This document shows, piece by piece, positions 22,985 through 23,278 of a stretch of DNA of 23,278 nucleotides (the stretch's first letter is position 1; each line of letters opens with the position of its first letter). Position numbers and translations under genes: made by a program. This stretch comes from an uncultured Peptococcaceae bacterium. Lineage in GTDB: Bacteria; Bacillota; Peptococcia; Peptococcales; Peptococcaceae. The notes under the pieces are model-generated. The model was not told where the DNA came from and did no database searches. It saw only the letters and a list, made by a program, of their open reading frames with translations. The stretch is from contig CAKQDL010000029.1 of assembly GCA_934229395.1 (NCBI GenBank), positions 1-23,278 of the forward strand, written 5' to 3'.

Positions 22985-23278
22985 CCAAGAAAAACGTATT
23001 AATCGCAGTAATCAGCGCTATTTTGCTCGGCGCCATTTTGGGTGTAGCCATTGGCTTTGTTGGTGGCTTTTTTGATGGCAAGAACCCAGCAACCGAAACA
23101 AGCGCAATAAGCGAATCCAAAACCACCGTTGAAGAAGAAAAAGCAAAGAAGGCTGCCGAAGAAGAAAAGGCAAAGAAGGCTGCTGAAGACGCTACCGATT
23201 CTTCCGCAACTGAAGAAAAAAACACCAAAAAAACCACCGATAGCGAAAACACTGACAAGACCACCGATAGCGAAAACA
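22981..23278 (+). CDS. Lys/Glu-rich single-pass membrane protein (partial)
   Basis: The gene runs off the window; 99 codons are visible. ATG 22981 overlaps the wecA stop (ATGA) and has AGGAGAGAAG as SD. Residues 1-4 (MTKK) are basic, residues about 5-30 form one hydrophobic Gly/Ala/Ile helix, and no lipobox Cys is present, so it is a membrane anchor or uncleaved signal. The rest is charged: EEEKAKKAA occurs twice in tandem, then TTDSEN occurs twice. This low-complexity stretch looks like a wall-spanning spacer before a domain beyond the window. I do not recognise the family. Coupling with wecA suggests an envelope role. Confidence 0.8.
   Translation, partial: MTKKNVLIAVISAILLGAILGVAIGFVGGFFDGKNPATETSAISESKTTVEEEKAKKAAEEEKAKKAAEDATDSSATEEKNTKKTTDSENTDKTTDSEN
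23128..23181 (+). repeat. In-frame tandem repeat, 27-bp units
   Basis: Two adjacent 27-nt units encode EEEKAKKAA each, with only a few third-position differences. A second pair of ACCACCGATAGCGAAAAC units follows at about 23233-23277. Both lie inside the partial membrane-anchored gene and suggest length variation by repeat gain or loss. Confidence 0.65.

Noticed and set aside
1..23278. CRISPR arrays, tRNA or rRNA genes, insertion sequences, prophage
   Set aside because: No spaced direct-repeat array, cloverleaf, rRNA stretch, transposase or phage gene was seen on either strand.

Overview
The window reads as housekeeping and metabolic chromosome from a member of the Bacillota (Firmicutes), with about half G+C by eye. 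The evidence is strong Shine-Dalgarno (SD) sequences, several TTG/GTG starts, clean sigma-A type promoters and compact intrinsic terminators. A DUF5693 - csaB - WecA-like cluster suggests an organism that pyruvylates a secondary cell-wall polymer to hold SLH-domain proteins, as in many Clostridia and Negativicutes. I cannot name the genus. I see no phage genes, transposases, CRISPR arrays, tRNAs or rRNAs.

Layout. Positions 1-127 hold a perfect hairpin and two copies of a short dispersed repeat. A citrate synthase gene (minus, 127-1527) diverges from murA (plus, from about 1722). Then, all on plus, come a BioD-like protein without a P-loop, a TauE/SafE permease, exonuclease III, cysE and cysS, with terminators after murA, the permease and cysS. 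At 7894-9975 lies an unusual four-part protein: SseB-like region, macro domain, RSH/Mesh1-type HD hydrolase and an unassigned C-terminal region. It has its own promoter and a perfect 10-bp inverted repeat over the -35 region. The minus strand from 17.9 to 10.0 kb carries nitrogen assimilation: gltB-gltD (GOGAT), then an ammonium transporter fused to a P-II domain. An Rrf2 regulator (minus) lies upstream of gltB. Divergent from it, on plus, are the DUF5693 membrane protein, csaB, a WecA/TagO-like transferase and a truncated Lys/Glu-rich membrane-anchored protein that runs off the window.

How the parts fit. Citrate synthase feeds 2-oxoglutarate formation, Amt brings in ammonium, and GOGAT makes glutamate from glutamine and 2-oxoglutarate. 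The P-II domain fused to Amt keeps residues that bind ATP and 2-oxoglutarate but lacks the tyrosine that is uridylylated in enterobacteria. cysE supplies O-acetylserine for cysteine, and cysS charges tRNA-Cys.

Two observations stand out. The first is the SseB-macro-HD fusion, which would join ADP-ribose chemistry to alarmone-type hydrolysis in one polypeptide. The second is that gltB and amt share the same 5' design: promoter TTGAC(T/A)-N17-TAAACT, then 11 nt after the -10 a terminator-like hairpin placed before the gene. That suggests a shared post-initiation control of nitrogen genes, or a shared 5' stabilising stem.
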